NCBI RefSeq assembly: GCF_004349145.1
Contig: NZ_SMFO01000007.1
Location: forward strand, 1 to 64,000
DNA from: Flavobacterium hiemivividum
GTDB taxonomy: Bacteria; Bacteroidota; Bacteroidia; Flavobacteriales; Flavobacteriaceae
Direction of reading: 5' to 3'
Length of the DNA stretch: 64,000 nt
Each line of letters opens with the position of its first letter. Position 1 is the first letter of the stretch. Made by a program: the position numbers and the translations under genes. The notes under the pieces are model-generated. The model saw only the letters and a program-made list of their open reading frames with translations, did not search any database and was not told the DNA's origin. Below, in pieces: positions 46,455-56,739 of this stretch.

Positions 46455-47624
46455 ATGAAAATTGCAATAGTTTGTTATCCTACCTTTGGTGGAAGTGGAG
46501 TTGTAGCTACAGAGCTAGGACTTGAATTAGCTCGTCATGGACATGAGGTTCATTTCATTACATACAGTCAACCCGTACGTTTAGCATTATTAAATCCCAA
46601 TGTGCATTACCATGAGGTAAACGTTCCTGAGTATCCATTATTTCACTACCAACCTTATGAATTAGCCTTGTCTAGTAAGCTAGTCGATATGGTGAAACTT
46701 TATAAAATTGAAGTGCTACATGTGCATTATGCAATTCCTCATGCTTATGCGGGATATATGGCTAAGCAAATGTTGAAAGACGAAGGAATTGAAATTCCTA
46801 TGGTAACTACACTTCATGGAACTGATATAACTTTGGTAGGGAATCATCCTTTTTACAAGCCAGCAGTAAGTTTCAGTATTAATAAATCGGATGTGGTGAC
46901 CTCAGTTTCACAGAGTTTAAAAGAAGATACTTATAAGTTATTCAGCATAAAAAAGGACATTCATGTCATCCCTAATTTTATCGAATTAGATAAGAATATC
47001 CAAGATCCAAATATTCCTTGTCACCGGTCTGTAATGGCAAAAAAAGACGAAAGAATAATTACCCACATCAGTAATTTTAGAAAAGTAAAACGAATTCCTG
47101 ATGTCATTAAAATATTTTATAAAATTCAACAGCAAATCCCCGCCAAATTGATGATGGTAGGTGATGGTCCTGAAAAAGAAAAAGCAGAACAGCTGTGTCA
47201 AGAATTAGGAATTTTAGACAAAGTAATCTTTTTTGGAAACAGTAATGAAATTGATAAGATTTTAAGTTATACGGATCTGTTTTTATTACCATCTGAAACG
47301 GAAAGTTTTGGTTTAGCGGCATTAGAAGCAATGGCATGGGGAGTTCCAGTCATCTCTAGTAATTCTGGCGGGCTCTCTGAAGTAAATTTCGAAGGAATCT
47401 CAGGTTATTTAACTGATGTTGGGAAAACCGATGAAATGGCTGAAAATGCATTAAAAATATTGAAGGACGATGCAGTTCTTTTAAAATTTAAAGAAAACGC
47501 ATTAACAGTTGCGAAGAAGTTTGATATTAAAAATATTTTGCCATTGTATGTAGAAATATATGAAAAGGCGATTAAGAAATATTTGAAAAAAAATAAGTTT
47601 TTGAATCAATCAAAAACGGAATAG
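46455..47624 (+). CDS. bshA: N-acetyl-alpha-D-glucosaminyl L-malate synthase BshA
   Basis: 389 residues, GT-B fold, family 4. N-terminal CYPTFGGSGVVATELGLELARHGHEVHFITY and the C-terminal nucleotide-sugar motif FLLPSETESFGLAALEAMAWGVPVISS with the E-x7-E spacing. BshA links GlcNAc to malate, the first step of bacillithiol, the low-molecular-weight thiol of many Bacteroidota. BshB and BshC are not in the window. Confidence 0.93.
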   Translation: MKIAIVCYPTFGGSGVVATELGLELARHGHEVHFITYSQPVRLALLNPNVHYHEVNVPEYPLFHYQPYELALSSKLVDMVKLYKIEVLHVHYAIPHAYAGYMAKQMLKDEGIEIPMVTTLHGTDITLVGNHPFYKPAVSFSINKSDVVTSVSQSLKEDTYKLFSIKKDIHVIPNFIELDKNIQDPNIPCHRSVMAKKDERIITHISNFRKVKRIPDVIKIFYKIQQQIPAKLMMVGDGPEKEKAEQLCQELGILDKVIFFGNSNEIDKILSYTDLFLLPSETESFGLAALEAMAWGVPVISSNSGGLSEVNFEGISGYLTDVGKTDEMAENALKILKDDAVLLKFKENALTVAKKFDIKNILPLYVEIYEKAIKKYLKKNKFLNQSKTE

Positions 47625-47651
47625 ATTTTTGAAGTTATTTAAAACAATCCA

Positions 47652-48080
47652 ATGAAAAAAATCCCCTATTTGTTAGTTATTTTTCTAGTAGTCTCTTGCG
47701 GATCTAAAGCTATAGTCGACGCTGGAAAAAGACCTTTGTATGAAGTCTTAATACAAGAATCTGATGGTGGAGGGAATATTCATTTCTATGAGATTTTAAC
47801 GGAGCCAAACGAGATAAAAATGTTGCAAAACGATGAATTGTTAAAAAACAAAATTTCAGCTGTGGATGTTCAAAAATCAAATTTTGTGATTCTGAATATG
47901 GGTGAAAAGAATTCTGGAGGTTATGCGGTAGGAGTGGAAAGTGTAGTAGAAACGGACAAAAACATAATAATCAATGTAAAAGAGAGTAGTCCAGAGCCTG
48001 GTGCAATGGTTACACAAGTTATAACTTACCCATTTTGCGTTGTCAAAATCAATTCTAAAAAAGATATTATTATAAAATAA
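47652..48080 (+). CDS. PrcB-like lipoprotein
   Basis: 142 residues. A lipobox (LVVSC, Cys16) is followed by a small beta-rich domain whose NFVILNMGEKNSGGYAVGVESV and PGAMVTQVITYPFCVVKI match the PrcB C-terminal domain, known from the protease complex of Treponema dentinase. No protease is adjacent here. It starts 27 bases after bshA and is probably expressed with it. Confidence 0.7.
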   Translation: MKKIPYLLVIFLVVSCGSKAIVDAGKRPLYEVLIQESDGGGNIHFYEILTEPNEIKMLQNDELLKNKISAVDVQKSNFVILNMGEKNSGGYAVGVESVVETDKNIIINVKESSPEPGAMVTQVITYPFCVVKINSKKDIIIK

Positions 48081-48110
48081 AAAAATGCCGCTATTTCTAG
48101 CGGCATTTTT
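48081..48110. terminator. Strong bidirectional terminator
   Basis: A perfect 13-bp stem (48081-48093 with 48098-48110), AAAAATGCCGCTA against TAGCGGCATTTTT, with a TTTC loop. It lies between convergent genes and serves both. Confidence 0.85.
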
Positions 48111-48129
48111 AATATAATGTATTCTAAGA

Positions 48130-48639
48130 TTAGAATTGGAATTTAACTCCCAAAGCGATATCAGAACCGTAATTGTTGTTGTAGTATCCACTTCCACCAA
48201 ACTCAGGTCTGAAATCTAATGAGATCAACAATGGAATATCAAAATTATATTCGATTCCGATATCACCTGCAGCAAAAACAAAAGCTTCGTTATTGTAGTT
48301 ACGATTGTCATAGTAATCTCTACCAAATGTTCCTACTCCTCCACCTACACCTGCATACCAGTTGAAACCACCATCAATATTCCATACCCATTGGTACAAA
48401 GCAGCAAGTTTGATTGCATTGTCATCGTAGTTGTCATTATTATAATCTTTTCTATTTCTCCAACCTAAATCTAGTTCAAGTCTATTGTTGCTACCTAAAG
48501 CTCTTTGATAACTGATTTCAGTTCCGAAACCTCCGCTGTCTCCTAAACGTAGACCTAATGCATTTTTAGAGATGTCTTGTGCCTGTGCGCTAAATGCTAA
48601 TCCAACTAGCATAAAAGCAGATAAAATAATTTTTTTCAT
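48130..48639 (-). CDS. Small outer-membrane beta-barrel protein
   Basis: 169 residues from the ATG at 48639; an ATG at 48669 in the same frame would precede the signal peptide (MKKIILSAFMLVGLAFSAQAQ) and overlap the promoter. Strand-like repeats (LRLGDSGGFGTEISYQRAL, NRLELDLGWRNRKDYNNDNY, WYAGVGGGVGTFGRDYYD) with the final FKFQF aromatic C-terminus. TATCTTTG on the minus strand (48659-48666) resembles a -7 box. Function unknown. Confidence 0.8.
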   Translation of the reverse strand: MKKIILSAFMLVGLAFSAQAQDISKNALGLRLGDSGGFGTEISYQRALGSNNRLELDLGWRNRKDYNNDNYDDNAIKLAALYQWVWNIDGGFNWYAGVGGGVGTFGRDYYDNRNYNNEAFVFAAGDIGIEYNFDIPLLISLDFRPEFGGSGYYNNNYGSDIALGVKFQF

Positions 48640-48658
48640 AAGTAGATATTTGTTGTTG

Positions 48659-48666
48659 CAAAGATA
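48659..48666 (-). promoter_or_regulatory. -7 box of the outer-membrane protein gene
   Basis: On the minus strand TATCTTTG matches TAnnTTTG, 20 bases before the ATG at 48639. No obvious -33 TTG. Confidence 0.4.
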
Positions 48667-49124
48667 CAACGAAATGGGAACGTTAAATTTATACTATAAT
48701 TGTTAAATGTTTCAAAATTCACACTTTATTTACGTTGGATAGTGGCGTTTTTACTGGTTGTCAGGAGATTGGCTCTGTTTTTATGGATTATTAAAAAAAT
48801 GTTAAATATTTCAGCGTCCAGTGTAAATTAGGCGTAAAACGCTACAATTGTGCTTTTTTATTTCATTTGTAGTAGATTTTTTAAAGCTCAAAAAAATTAG
48901 CTTTCTAATAGGGGTAATAGCTTTCGGATTTGTTCTTTTATATGATTCTAATTTGAATTTTAGTACATTATGGAATTAAAGAGGTCCTAACATAAGAGTA
49001 AGGTTAGTAAATTAACGATATAATTCAATTAAAGTGATTAATATTATCATTGTGAAGGAAAACTTTAAACTTTAAACTTTTAATCTTTCAACTAAAATAT
49101 TACATTTGTTCCAAACTTTTTATA
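48667..49124. other. Intergenic region before aroC
   Basis: No gene is seen. TACATTTG at 49101-49108 is a fit to the -7 consensus and lies 17 bases before the aroC ATG. The rest is AT-rich without strong structure. Confidence 0.4.
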
Positions 49125-50195
49125 ATGGCAGGAAATAGCTACGGAACCCTATTTAGAATAACCACTTTTGGAGAATCGCATGGAGAAGCATTAGGCGGAA
49201 TAATTGACGGTTGTCCGTCAGGAATAGCATTAGATTTAGAGGCTATTCAACTTGAAATGTCTAGAAGAAAACCAGGTCAATCTGCCATAGTTACACAACG
49301 AAAAGAACCAGATGACGTCCAGTTTTTATCCGGTATTTTTGAAGGAAAAACAACAGGTACTCCTATCGGATTTATTATACCAAATACAAATCAAAAATCA
49401 GACGATTACTCTCATATAAAAGACAATTATAGACCTAGTCATGCCGATTATGTTTATGAAAAAAAATATGGAGTGCGTGATTACCGTGGTGGCGGACGTA
49501 GTTCTGCACGCGAAACAGCAAGTAGAGTAGTAGCAGGCGCAATTGCTAAGCAAATGATGCCAGATATTAAAATTAATGCCTACGTTTCCTCTGTAGGGCC
49601 TATTTTTTTAGAAAAACCGTATCAAGATTTAGACTTTTCAAAAACTGAAAACAATCCAGTTCGCTGTCCTGATGAAGAATCGGCAGTAATTATGGAAGAG
49701 TACATACGTGAAATTCGCAAACAAGGAGATACTGTAGGCGGAACTGTTACTTGCGTAATTCAAAACGTTCCAGTTGGTTTAGGTGAACCTGTTTTTGACA
49801 AACTGCATGCTGAACTTGGTAAAGCGATGCTTTCTATCAATGCCGTTAAAGGGTTTGAATATGGAAGCGGATTTTGTGGTGCGAAAATGAAAGGTAGCGA
49901 GCACAACGATTTATACAATACTGACGGAACTACTAGAACAAATCTTTCTGGCGGTATTCAAGGCGGTATTAGTAATGGTATGGATATTTATTTCAGTGTT
50001 GCTTTTAAGCCGGTAGCTACCATAATGCAAAAACAAGAATCATTAGACAATCAAGGAACTATTACTGAAATGACGGGAAAGGGACGTCATGATCCTTGTG
50101 TAGTTCCACGTGCAGTACCCATTGTTGAAGCAATGGCAGCAATTGTTTTGGCCGACTTTTATTTGATCAATAAAACTTATAATAAAAACATCTAA
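49125..50195 (+). CDS. aroC: Chorismate synthase
   Basis: 356 residues. [18 protein letters not shown] near the N-terminus, [37 protein letters not shown] as the FMN/substrate signature, and [18 protein letters not shown] near the C-terminus. It converts EPSP to chorismate, the last shared step of aromatic synthesis, using reduced FMN. It is transcribed alone. Confidence 0.98.
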   Translation: MAGNSYGTLFRITTFGESHGEALGGIIDGCPSGIALDLEAIQLEMSRRKPGQSAIVTQRKEPDDVQFLSGIFEGKTTGTPIGFIIPNTNQKSDDYSHIKDNYRPSHADYVYEKKYGVRDYRGGGRSSARETASRVVAGAIAKQMMPDIKINAYVSSVGPIFLEKPYQDLDFSKTENNPVRCPDEESAVIMEEYIREIRKQGDTVGGTVTCVIQNVPVGLGEPVFDKLHAELGKAMLSINAVKGFEYGSGFCGAKMKGSEHNDLYNTDGTTRTNLSGGIQGGISNGMDIYFSVAFKPVATIMQKQESLDNQGTITEMTGKGRHDPCVVPRAVPIVEAMAAIVLADFYLINKTYNKNI

Positions 50196-50276
50196 GATTT
50201 TAAGCGCAGTTTAATTATAGCGTTAAAATCGGTATTATAATACTCACAAAATAAAATCTAAACCAATTTAAAGCCA

Positions 50277-51557
50277 ATGAACGCTACACCAGTGGAGAAA
50301 AAGTCTTTTTTTAAAGGGCTTACAGGTCAAATATTAATAGCAATGCTATTAGGAGCTGTGTTAGGAATTATAATACATAACACAATTTCTCCAGAAGCTG
50401 CTACAGCTTTTAGTACTAAAGTAAAGATTCTAGCGACAGTTTTTATCAGATTAGTACAAATGATTATTTCTCCTTTAGTTTTTACCACATTAGTAGTAGG
50501 GATTGCAAAATTAGGAAATGTGTCTGCTGTAGGAAGAATTGGTGGTAAAGCACTTGGTTGGTTTTTTACAGCGTCATTTATATCACTATTATTAGGAATG
50601 TTCTTTGTAAACGCTTTAAAACCAGGAGTAGGTTTGAATTTATCTGATGTGGATATGAGTTCAGCGTCAGAAGTTGCCGCCAAAACACAAAGTATTTCAT
50701 TCGAAAATTTTATTGAACATATTGTTCCGAAAAGTGTTTTTGAGGCAATGGCAACTAATGAAATTTTACAGATAGTCGTTTTTTCTATTTTCTTTGGATT
50801 GGCTGCCGCATCAATTGGGGATCATGTTAAGCCCGTAATCACTGCATTAGATAAAATGTCGCATATCATTTTGAAAATGGTAAATTATGTGATGAATTTT
50901 GCACCAATAGGAGTATTCGGAGCAATTGCAGGTGTTTTTGCAGTTAGAGATTTCCAGGAACTAGCAATTACGTATTTCAAATTCTTTGGTTCTTTTTTAA
51001 TTGGAATTTCATCCTTGTGGGTAGTTTTAATTCTAGTGGGTTATCTCTTTTTGAAAAGTAGAATGACTGTGCTCCTTAAAAGAATTGTAAGTCCACTGGT
51101 TATTGCTTTTGGGACAACAAGTAGCGAAGCAGTTTTCCCAAAATTAACAGAGGAGTTAGAACGCTTTGGAGTAAAAGATAAAATTGTTTCTTTTATGCTT
51201 CCTTTAGGATATTCGTTTAATCTTGATGGGAGTATGATGTACATGACTTTTGCTAGTATTTTTATTGCACAAGCCTATGGTATCGATTTAGATATAGGAA
51301 CGCAAATGACAATGTTGCTGGTACTGATGCTTACTAGTAAGGGTATTGCAGGTGTGCCAAGAGCAAGTTTAGTTGTAGTTGCCGCTACTTGTGGCATGTT
51401 TGATATACCAATTGAAGGAATTGCTTTAATATTACCAATTGATCACTTTTGCGATATGTTTAGAAGTGCTACTAATGTTTTAGGAAATGCGATTGCTACT
51501 TCGGTGGTAGGGAAATGGGAAGAAAATACTCAAATAAATGAAGTTTCTATAGAATAA
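50277..51557 (+). CDS. Dicarboxylate/amino acid:cation symporter (DAACS), copy 1
   Basis: 426 residues with about eight membrane helices. The re-entrant loop FGTTSSEAVFPKL, LPLGYSFNLDGSMMYMTFASIFIAQAYG, and GVPRASLVVVAATCGMF with the final DHFCDMFRSATNVLGNA place it in the glutamate/aspartate/C4-dicarboxylate group (GltP/DctA). DHFCDMFRSATNVLGN includes the substrate-binding Asp-x-x-x-x-Arg region. A second, diverged copy follows 80 bases on. Confidence 0.92.
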   Translation: MNATPVEKKSFFKGLTGQILIAMLLGAVLGIIIHNTISPEAATAFSTKVKILATVFIRLVQMIISPLVFTTLVVGIAKLGNVSAVGRIGGKALGWFFTASFISLLLGMFFVNALKPGVGLNLSDVDMSSASEVAAKTQSISFENFIEHIVPKSVFEAMATNEILQIVVFSIFFGLAAASIGDHVKPVITALDKMSHIILKMVNYVMNFAPIGVFGAIAGVFAVRDFQELAITYFKFFGSFLIGISSLWVVLILVGYLFLKSRMTVLLKRIVSPLVIAFGTTSSEAVFPKLTEELERFGVKDKIVSFMLPLGYSFNLDGSMMYMTFASIFIAQAYGIDLDIGTQMTMLLVLMLTSKGIAGVPRASLVVVAATCGMFDIPIEGIALILPIDHFCDMFRSATNVLGNAIATSVVGKWEENTQINEVSIE

Positions 51558-51569
51558 AACACACTAAAA

Positions 51570-51596
51570 ATTCCTCGCATTTGAGGAGTTTTTTAT
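51570..51596 (+). terminator. Short terminator-like hairpin between symporters
   Basis: A small stem, TTCCTC against GAGGAG with a short loop and a T run (51589-51594), separates the two transporter genes. It is weaker than the others and may be partial. Confidence 0.5.
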
Positions 51597-51637
51597 TTAT
51601 GGATATTTGGCTTGACCGCTAAAAAAAACTTAAAAAC

Positions 51638-52918
51638 ATGAAAAAACTTGCGATGCATTGGAAAATCCTAATTGGAATGATATTAGGATTGCTTTTTGGA
51701 TTATTGATGAAGAATCTGGAACAGAAAGGGATTGTTGTCGATTGGATTAAACCTTTTGGAACTATTTTTATAAATCTTCTTAAGATGATCGCGGTTCCAT
51801 TAATTGTGGTTTCATTGATAGTAGGATTAGCGGATCTAAAGGACATTGCAAAGCTCTCAAAACTAGGTGGTAGGACAGTTCTGTTTTACTTAGGCTCAAC
51901 GGTAGTTGCTGTTAGTATTGGTTTAGGATTAGCTAATTTGATCAAGCCGGGAAGGTATATTAATCAAGAATCCAGAGAAAGTTTACTAAAGAATTTTGCT
52001 GTAGATGCTTCTCAAAAAATCGAGATGGCAGAAAGCGCCAAACAAAGCGGTCCACTTCAACCACTTGTTGATATCGTACCAGATAATTTTTTCCAAGCTT
52101 TGAGTGATAATGGAAGTATGCTACAGGTTATCCTTTTTGTAATTCTGCTCGGAATTGGACTGATCTTAATCGAGGAGAGTAAAGCCAAGCCTGTTGTTGA
52201 CTTTTTTAAAGGGTTGAATGATGTAATTATGAAAATAATCGACATTATAATGCTTTTTTCACCATATGGTGTTTTTGCATTGATGGCTTCTTTAATGGTC
52301 GAGATCCCTGATTTTAGTACCTTACGAGCTTTGGGTATTTATGGATTGACCGTTGTGTTAGGTCTATTAATCATGACTTTTATCTTTTACCCTACTTTGT
52401 TAATGGTTTTTGCAAAAGTAAATCCAATAAAATTTTTCAAGGCGATTGCGCCAGCTCAATTGTTAGCATTTTCGACGAGTTCAAGTGCAGCAACTTTGCC
52501 AGTAACGATGGAATGTGTGACTGAACATGTAGGTGTAGACGAAGAAGTTTCGAGTTTTGTACTTCCTCTAGGTGCTACGGTAAATATGGATGGGACCAGC
52601 CTTTATCAGGCTGTCGCTGCCATTTTTATTGCTCAAGCAATGCTTCCGAATCCCTTAGATTTAAATACTCAGTTGATGATTGTGGTGACGGCAACCTTAG
52701 CCTCTATTGGTTCTGCCGCAGTTCCCAGCGCCGGAATGGTAATGCTAGTTATTGTTTTAGGGCAAGCTGGAATTCCCGAAGCGGGATTAGCTCTAATTTT
52801 TGCCATTGATAGACCTTTAGATATGTGTAGAACTGTTGTGAATATAACGAGTGATTCTACAGTTGCTACTATAGTGGCAAAATCAGTAGGAAAGTTGCAT
52901 CATCCTAAAGATTTTTAG
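51638..52918 (+). CDS. Dicarboxylate/amino acid:cation symporter, copy 2
   Basis: 426 residues, same length as copy 1 and the same fold. The serine-rich loop is STSSSAATLP, followed by VLPLGATVNMDGTSLYQAVAAIFIAQ and SAAVPSAGMVMLVIVLGQAGIPEAG, then FAIDRPLDMCRTVVNITSDS. The NMDGT motif and the Asp-Arg pair near the end are those of glutamate/aspartate carriers. Differences in the binding region suggest different substrates from copy 1. Confidence 0.92.
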   Translation: MKKLAMHWKILIGMILGLLFGLLMKNLEQKGIVVDWIKPFGTIFINLLKMIAVPLIVVSLIVGLADLKDIAKLSKLGGRTVLFYLGSTVVAVSIGLGLANLIKPGRYINQESRESLLKNFAVDASQKIEMAESAKQSGPLQPLVDIVPDNFFQALSDNGSMLQVILFVILLGIGLILIEESKAKPVVDFFKGLNDVIMKIIDIIMLFSPYGVFALMASLMVEIPDFSTLRALGIYGLTVVLGLLIMTFIFYPTLLMVFAKVNPIKFFKAIAPAQLLAFSTSSSAATLPVTMECVTEHVGVDEEVSSFVLPLGATVNMDGTSLYQAVAAIFIAQAMLPNPLDLNTQLMIVVTATLASIGSAAVPSAGMVMLVIVLGQAGIPEAGLALIFAIDRPLDMCRTVVNITSDSTVATIVAKSVGKLHHPKDF

Positions 52919-52958
52919 AGAGATTCTCATGTAGATTCTTTTGTAATTGTTATAAAAT

Positions 52959-53022
52959 AAGCCGTTCGGGACATTTATTTAAGATGGTATATCTTGAGTG
53001 TAATTGTGCTGAACGGCTTTTT
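52959..53022 (+). terminator. Terminator after symporter copy 2
   Basis: AAGCCGTTC (about 52959-52967) pairs with GAACGGCTT (53011-53019); the long loop includes another small hairpin. It is followed by a T-rich tail. Confidence 0.6.
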
Positions 53023-53178
53023 GTTTTTAGTTAAGTTTTGATGTTCATTTTAAACTTGGTTGTTAGATTTGCTTTACAATATTGATTTTTATTATTTCGT
53101 GTAATTTCTTACTATTTATTTGATGTAAATGTTGATGCTCAATTATATAAATGTATATTTGATACTCAAAAACAATTT

Positions 53179-55392
53179 ATGCTCCATATACGAATATTTT
53201 TATTTTGTTTTTTTTCGTTAAATGTCTTTAGCTATGTTCCTGTAGCTAAAACTCCTGCACCTTCTAGAAAGGCAATTTTACAATTAACGGCCGAGGCTGC
53301 TAAAAACTTGAGGCAATCTAAATACGATAAATCCTTATCGACAGCAAGAGTAGCATTGCAGTATGCTATAGATCGAAATGATGATTACCTTATAGCTAAA
53401 TCATATAATACAATTGCAGCAAATTATGAAGAACTAGCAGAAGTTGATAAAGCAATTTTTTACTACAAGAAAGGACTTTTCCATGCTGATAAAACAGATA
53501 ATGATACAATCAAGAATTCGTTAAATAATAATTTAGGGAATACGTATTGTTTCGGATTAAACAATATGGACAAAGGATTAAGCTATTATAAAAGATCCTT
53601 AAATTACAGTTATAAAATTTCAGATACCAGCGGGGTATATATTACAAAAGTGAATATTACCTGGGCTTATTTTCATAAGGATAAATTTAATGAAGGAAAG
53701 CCTTATTTGGATTTTATTAATAAGCATCAAAATGAATATCATGGTAACGGGACATTTCTAGCCGTAAGTATGCTAAATGGGATGTTTTTTACTCATAAAT
53801 TAGAATTTGATAAGGCGGAATCGTTCTTTTTAAAAGCAATTAAATCTGGAAAGGAAGCTGGTGATAAATCGGATTTACCGTATGTATACGAGGAGTATGC
53901 TAAATTATTAAAGAAAAAAGGAGATTTTAAAAAAGCTTATGAAAATTTAGTTTTGTATAATTCGGTCAAAAAAGAACTAGAAGACGCTGACAAATTTAAT
54001 AGGGCAAATGTAGTAGGTGTTAATATCGAATTAGATGAATATAAAAGAAAGGTCGATGCAATAGAAAGCGAGAAAAACTTACAAGCTATAAGTTTGCAAA
54101 AGTCAAGAATTATTGTAGCCTTATTTGTAATTGCGTTAACGGTAGTGCTACTATTGCTTTATAGTGTTTATAAAAATTATAAATTCAAGAAGGAAAAGAA
54201 TGAAGAGCTTACAATTGCAAATAATGAATTGTTAGCGGCAAAAGAGAAAGCGGAGGAAGCCTCGTATTTAAAATCTCAGTTTGTATCAACGATTAGTCAT
54301 GAATTGCGAACTCCTTTGTATGGTGTTGTAGGGATAACTAATATGATACTCGATGAGCACAAAGAATTAGCCGACAGTCCACATTTAAGTGCTCTCAAAT
54401 TCTCGGCGCGCTACTTACTGTCCCTTGTTAATGATGTACTTCAAATCAATAAAATAGAAGAAAATAGAATTATACTCGAAAGCCTAACTTTCAATCTTGC
54501 AGATGAAATTAATCTTATAAAGAATTCATTGTTGTTCATTGCTAAAAACCACAATAACCAGATTAATGTATTTATAGATCCTGCGATTCCCGAATATTTA
54601 ATTGGTGACAAACTACGTTTTTCGCAAATTATAATAAATTTGATAAACAATGCATTGAAGTTTACAAACAATGGAGAAGTAAATATTAAAGCAGATTTAG
54701 TTAAAATCGAAAATAAAGCACATTATATTGAATTTAATATTCAGGATAATGGAATAGGAATTGCAGAAGAAGATCAAGGTAAAATATTCGATAAATTTGT
54801 ACAAATTGGAAGAAAAGAAATCGACTATCAAGGGACCGGATTAGGTTTATCTATCGTGAAGCGTTTATTAGAATTGTTTGGCAGTACGATTTCTTTAAAA
54901 AGTAAAATAGAAGAAGGAACCACCTTTACTTTTACAATAGCATTTGATCACGATCCTATAAGAACTGTTGAGCTCATAAATAAGATTCAAGTTGATTTGA
55001 CTGCAAGTGAAATATTTAATGTTTTAGTGGTAGACGATAACAAAATTAATCAGCTAATAACAAAAAAGATTATTTTAAATAATAATTATAAATGTACTGT
55101 AGTTGAATCAGGTATGGCTGCGCTTGCAATTGTAGAAATGGAAAAATTTGATGTGATATTAATGGACATCAATATGCCATTGATGAATGGTTTTGAAACT
55201 ACTAAAAGATTGCGTCAAAACGGTATAAAAACTCCTGTAATTGCATTAACAGCCTTTGACAAAGAGGAAATAACAGAAGAGGCACTTGCCTCTGGAATGA
55301 ATGATATTATAATCAAGCCATTTGAGCCTGTTATTTTATTTAAAACGATAAATCAGCTTTTGTATAAAAGTAATGAAGTGGCAGTAGTTTAA
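53179..55392 (+). CDS. TPR-containing hybrid sensor histidine kinase/response regulator
   Basis: 737 residues. A signal peptide, then TPR-like helices (about 30-270; NTIAANYEELAEVDKAIFYYKKGL, NLGNTYCFGLNNMDKGLSYYKRSL) in the periplasm, a coiled segment, one membrane helix (about 311-332; IIVALFVIALTVVLLLLYSVY), HisKA with ISHELRTPLYGVVG, HATPase (N-box INNALKF; G1 DNGIGI; GTGLGLSIVKRL), and a C-terminal receiver (VLVVDDNKINQ; phospho-acceptor in ILMDINMPLMNG; Lys in IIKPFEP). Its partner output protein is not adjacent. The signal is unknown. Confidence 0.92.
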   Translation: MLHIRIFLFCFFSLNVFSYVPVAKTPAPSRKAILQLTAEAAKNLRQSKYDKSLSTARVALQYAIDRNDDYLIAKSYNTIAANYEELAEVDKAIFYYKKGLFHADKTDNDTIKNSLNNNLGNTYCFGLNNMDKGLSYYKRSLNYSYKISDTSGVYITKVNITWAYFHKDKFNEGKPYLDFINKHQNEYHGNGTFLAVSMLNGMFFTHKLEFDKAESFFLKAIKSGKEAGDKSDLPYVYEEYAKLLKKKGDFKKAYENLVLYNSVKKELEDADKFNRANVVGVNIELDEYKRKVDAIESEKNLQAISLQKSRIIVALFVIALTVVLLLLYSVYKNYKFKKEKNEELTIANNELLAAKEKAEEASYLKSQFVSTISHELRTPLYGVVGITNMILDEHKELADSPHLSALKFSARYLLSLVNDVLQINKIEENRIILESLTFNLADEINLIKNSLLFIAKNHNNQINVFIDPAIPEYLIGDKLRFSQIIINLINNALKFTNNGEVNIKADLVKIENKAHYIEFNIQDNGIGIAEEDQGKIFDKFVQIGRKEIDYQGTGLGLSIVKRLLELFGSTISLKSKIEEGTTFTFTIAFDHDPIRTVELINKIQVDLTASEIFNVLVVDDNKINQLITKKIILNNNYKCTVVESGMAALAIVEMEKFDVILMDINMPLMNGFETTKRLRQNGIKTPVIALTAFDKEEITEEALASGMNDIIIKPFEPVILFKTINQLLYKSNEVAVV

Positions 55393-55410
55393 ATACTAAC
55401 AGTTGCGCAC

Positions 55411-55454
55411 AAAAAAACACCTTTTTTTCAATGATGGAAAAAGGTGTTTTTTTT
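55411..55454. terminator. Bidirectional terminator
   Basis: AAAAAACACCTTTTT pairs with AAAAAGGTGTTTTTT around a CAATGATGG-type loop. It is placed between the stop of the hybrid kinase (plus) and that of the helicase (minus, 55480). Confidence 0.8.
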
Positions 55455-55479
55455 AGCTACTCAGTAAAAACTAATTTAG

Positions 55480-56739
55480 TTAATACCAGCGTTTTTTATT
55501 TTGTTTTGAAGCATCTGATTTTCTGGATTTATGTGCACCACCACTTCTATTCGAATTTTTTGGTTTTGTGGAGCCTCCAGGAGCTGTTTCAGGATTTCCT
55601 GAATGCCATTGATAAGGATGATCGCTTATTATTTTCACATCCACTTTAATTAATTTTTGGATGTCTTTCCAGTAACCATGTTCATCTTTACTACAAAATG
55701 AAATAGCCACTCCACCATTTCCTGCACGGCCCGTTCTTCCTATTCGGTGAACGTAGGTTTCAGGGATATTTGGTAAATCAAAGTTTATAACATAAGGCAG
55801 TTGGTCAATATCGATTCCACGTGCTGCAATATCAGTAGCTACGAGAACACCAACTTCTTTATTCTTAAAAGCATCTAAGACGCGTTGTCTTGCATTTTGA
55901 GATTTGTCACCATGAATGGCTTCAGCGGCAATTCCGTTTTTATGCAATGCTTTTACTACATTATCTGCGCCATGTTTCGTTCTTGAAAACACTAACACAT
56001 CAGATAAATCTTGATTCTTAATTAAATGGTATAACAAGTTTCGTTTTTCTGTTTTTTCAACAAAATATACGTGTTGCTCTACATTTTCTGCAGTAGAGGA
56101 AACGGGAGATACTGTTACTGTTTCTGGGTTTGTTAAAAACATTTCTGCCAGTTCGCGGATAGCCATTGGCATGGTGGCAGAGAAAAACAAAGTTTGTCTG
56201 TTTTTAGGAGTCAGTTTTACAATCTTTTTTACATCGTTTACAAATCCCATATCAAGCATTTGATCAGCCTCATCTAGAATTAATACATGCAAATGATCTA
56301 AGTCAATAAAACCTTGTTTGTGTAAATCAAGTAATCTTCCTGGAGTTGCAATTAAAATATCAACACCACTTCTTAAAGCATCAACTTGAGGATTTTGAGA
56401 AACACCACCAAAAATAGTCAGTTGTGTTAAATTCGTATACTTTGCATACGTGTCAAAACTTTGACCAATTTGAACTGCTAGTTCACGTGTTGGTGTAACT
56501 ACTAATGCACGAATTTGTTTTGCTTTTTTTGAAGAGCCTACAATACGGTGTAATTGATGTATAATTGGTATAGCAAAAGCTGCCGTTTTTCCGGTTCCAG
56601 TTTGTGCACAACCTATTACATCCTTTCCTGCTAATACTAGCGGAATGGATTGTTCTTGAATGGGAGTAGGGTTTGTATAGCCTTGTTCATATACGGCTCT
56701 TTGTATACTTTTTGAAAGTGATAAATCTTCGAATAACAT
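55480..56739 (-). CDS. DEAD-box ATP-dependent RNA helicase (RhlE-like)
   Basis: 419 residues. Q motif NPTPIQEQSIP, Walker A AQTGTGKT, PTRELAVQ, DEAD in LILDEADQML, SAT in FFSATMP, ATDIAARGIDI and HRIGRTGRAG. A short basic C-terminal tail rich in Ser, Lys and Asn follows, typical of RhlE. It acts in rRNA/mRNA remodelling. The gene is monocistronic. Confidence 0.95.
   Translation of the reverse strand: MLFEDLSLSKSIQRAVYEQGYTNPTPIQEQSIPLVLAGKDVIGCAQTGTGKTAAFAIPIIHQLHRIVGSSKKAKQIRALVVTPTRELAVQIGQSFDTYAKYTNLTQLTIFGGVSQNPQVDALRSGVDILIATPGRLLDLHKQGFIDLDHLHVLILDEADQMLDMGFVNDVKKIVKLTPKNRQTLFFSATMPMAIRELAEMFLTNPETVTVSPVSSTAENVEQHVYFVEKTEKRNLLYHLIKNQDLSDVLVFSRTKHGADNVVKALHKNGIAAEAIHGDKSQNARQRVLDAFKNKEVGVLVATDIAARGIDIDQLPYVINFDLPNIPETYVHRIGRTGRAGNGGVAISFCSKDEHGYWKDIQKLIKVDVKIISDHPYQWHSGNPETAPGGSTKPKNSNRSGGAHKSRKSDASKQNKKRWY

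Noticed and set aside
48130..48669. Longer start of the outer-membrane protein
   Set aside because: The extra MYLCNNKYLL precedes a normal signal peptide and lies over the likely -7 box, so the ATG at 48639 was taken.
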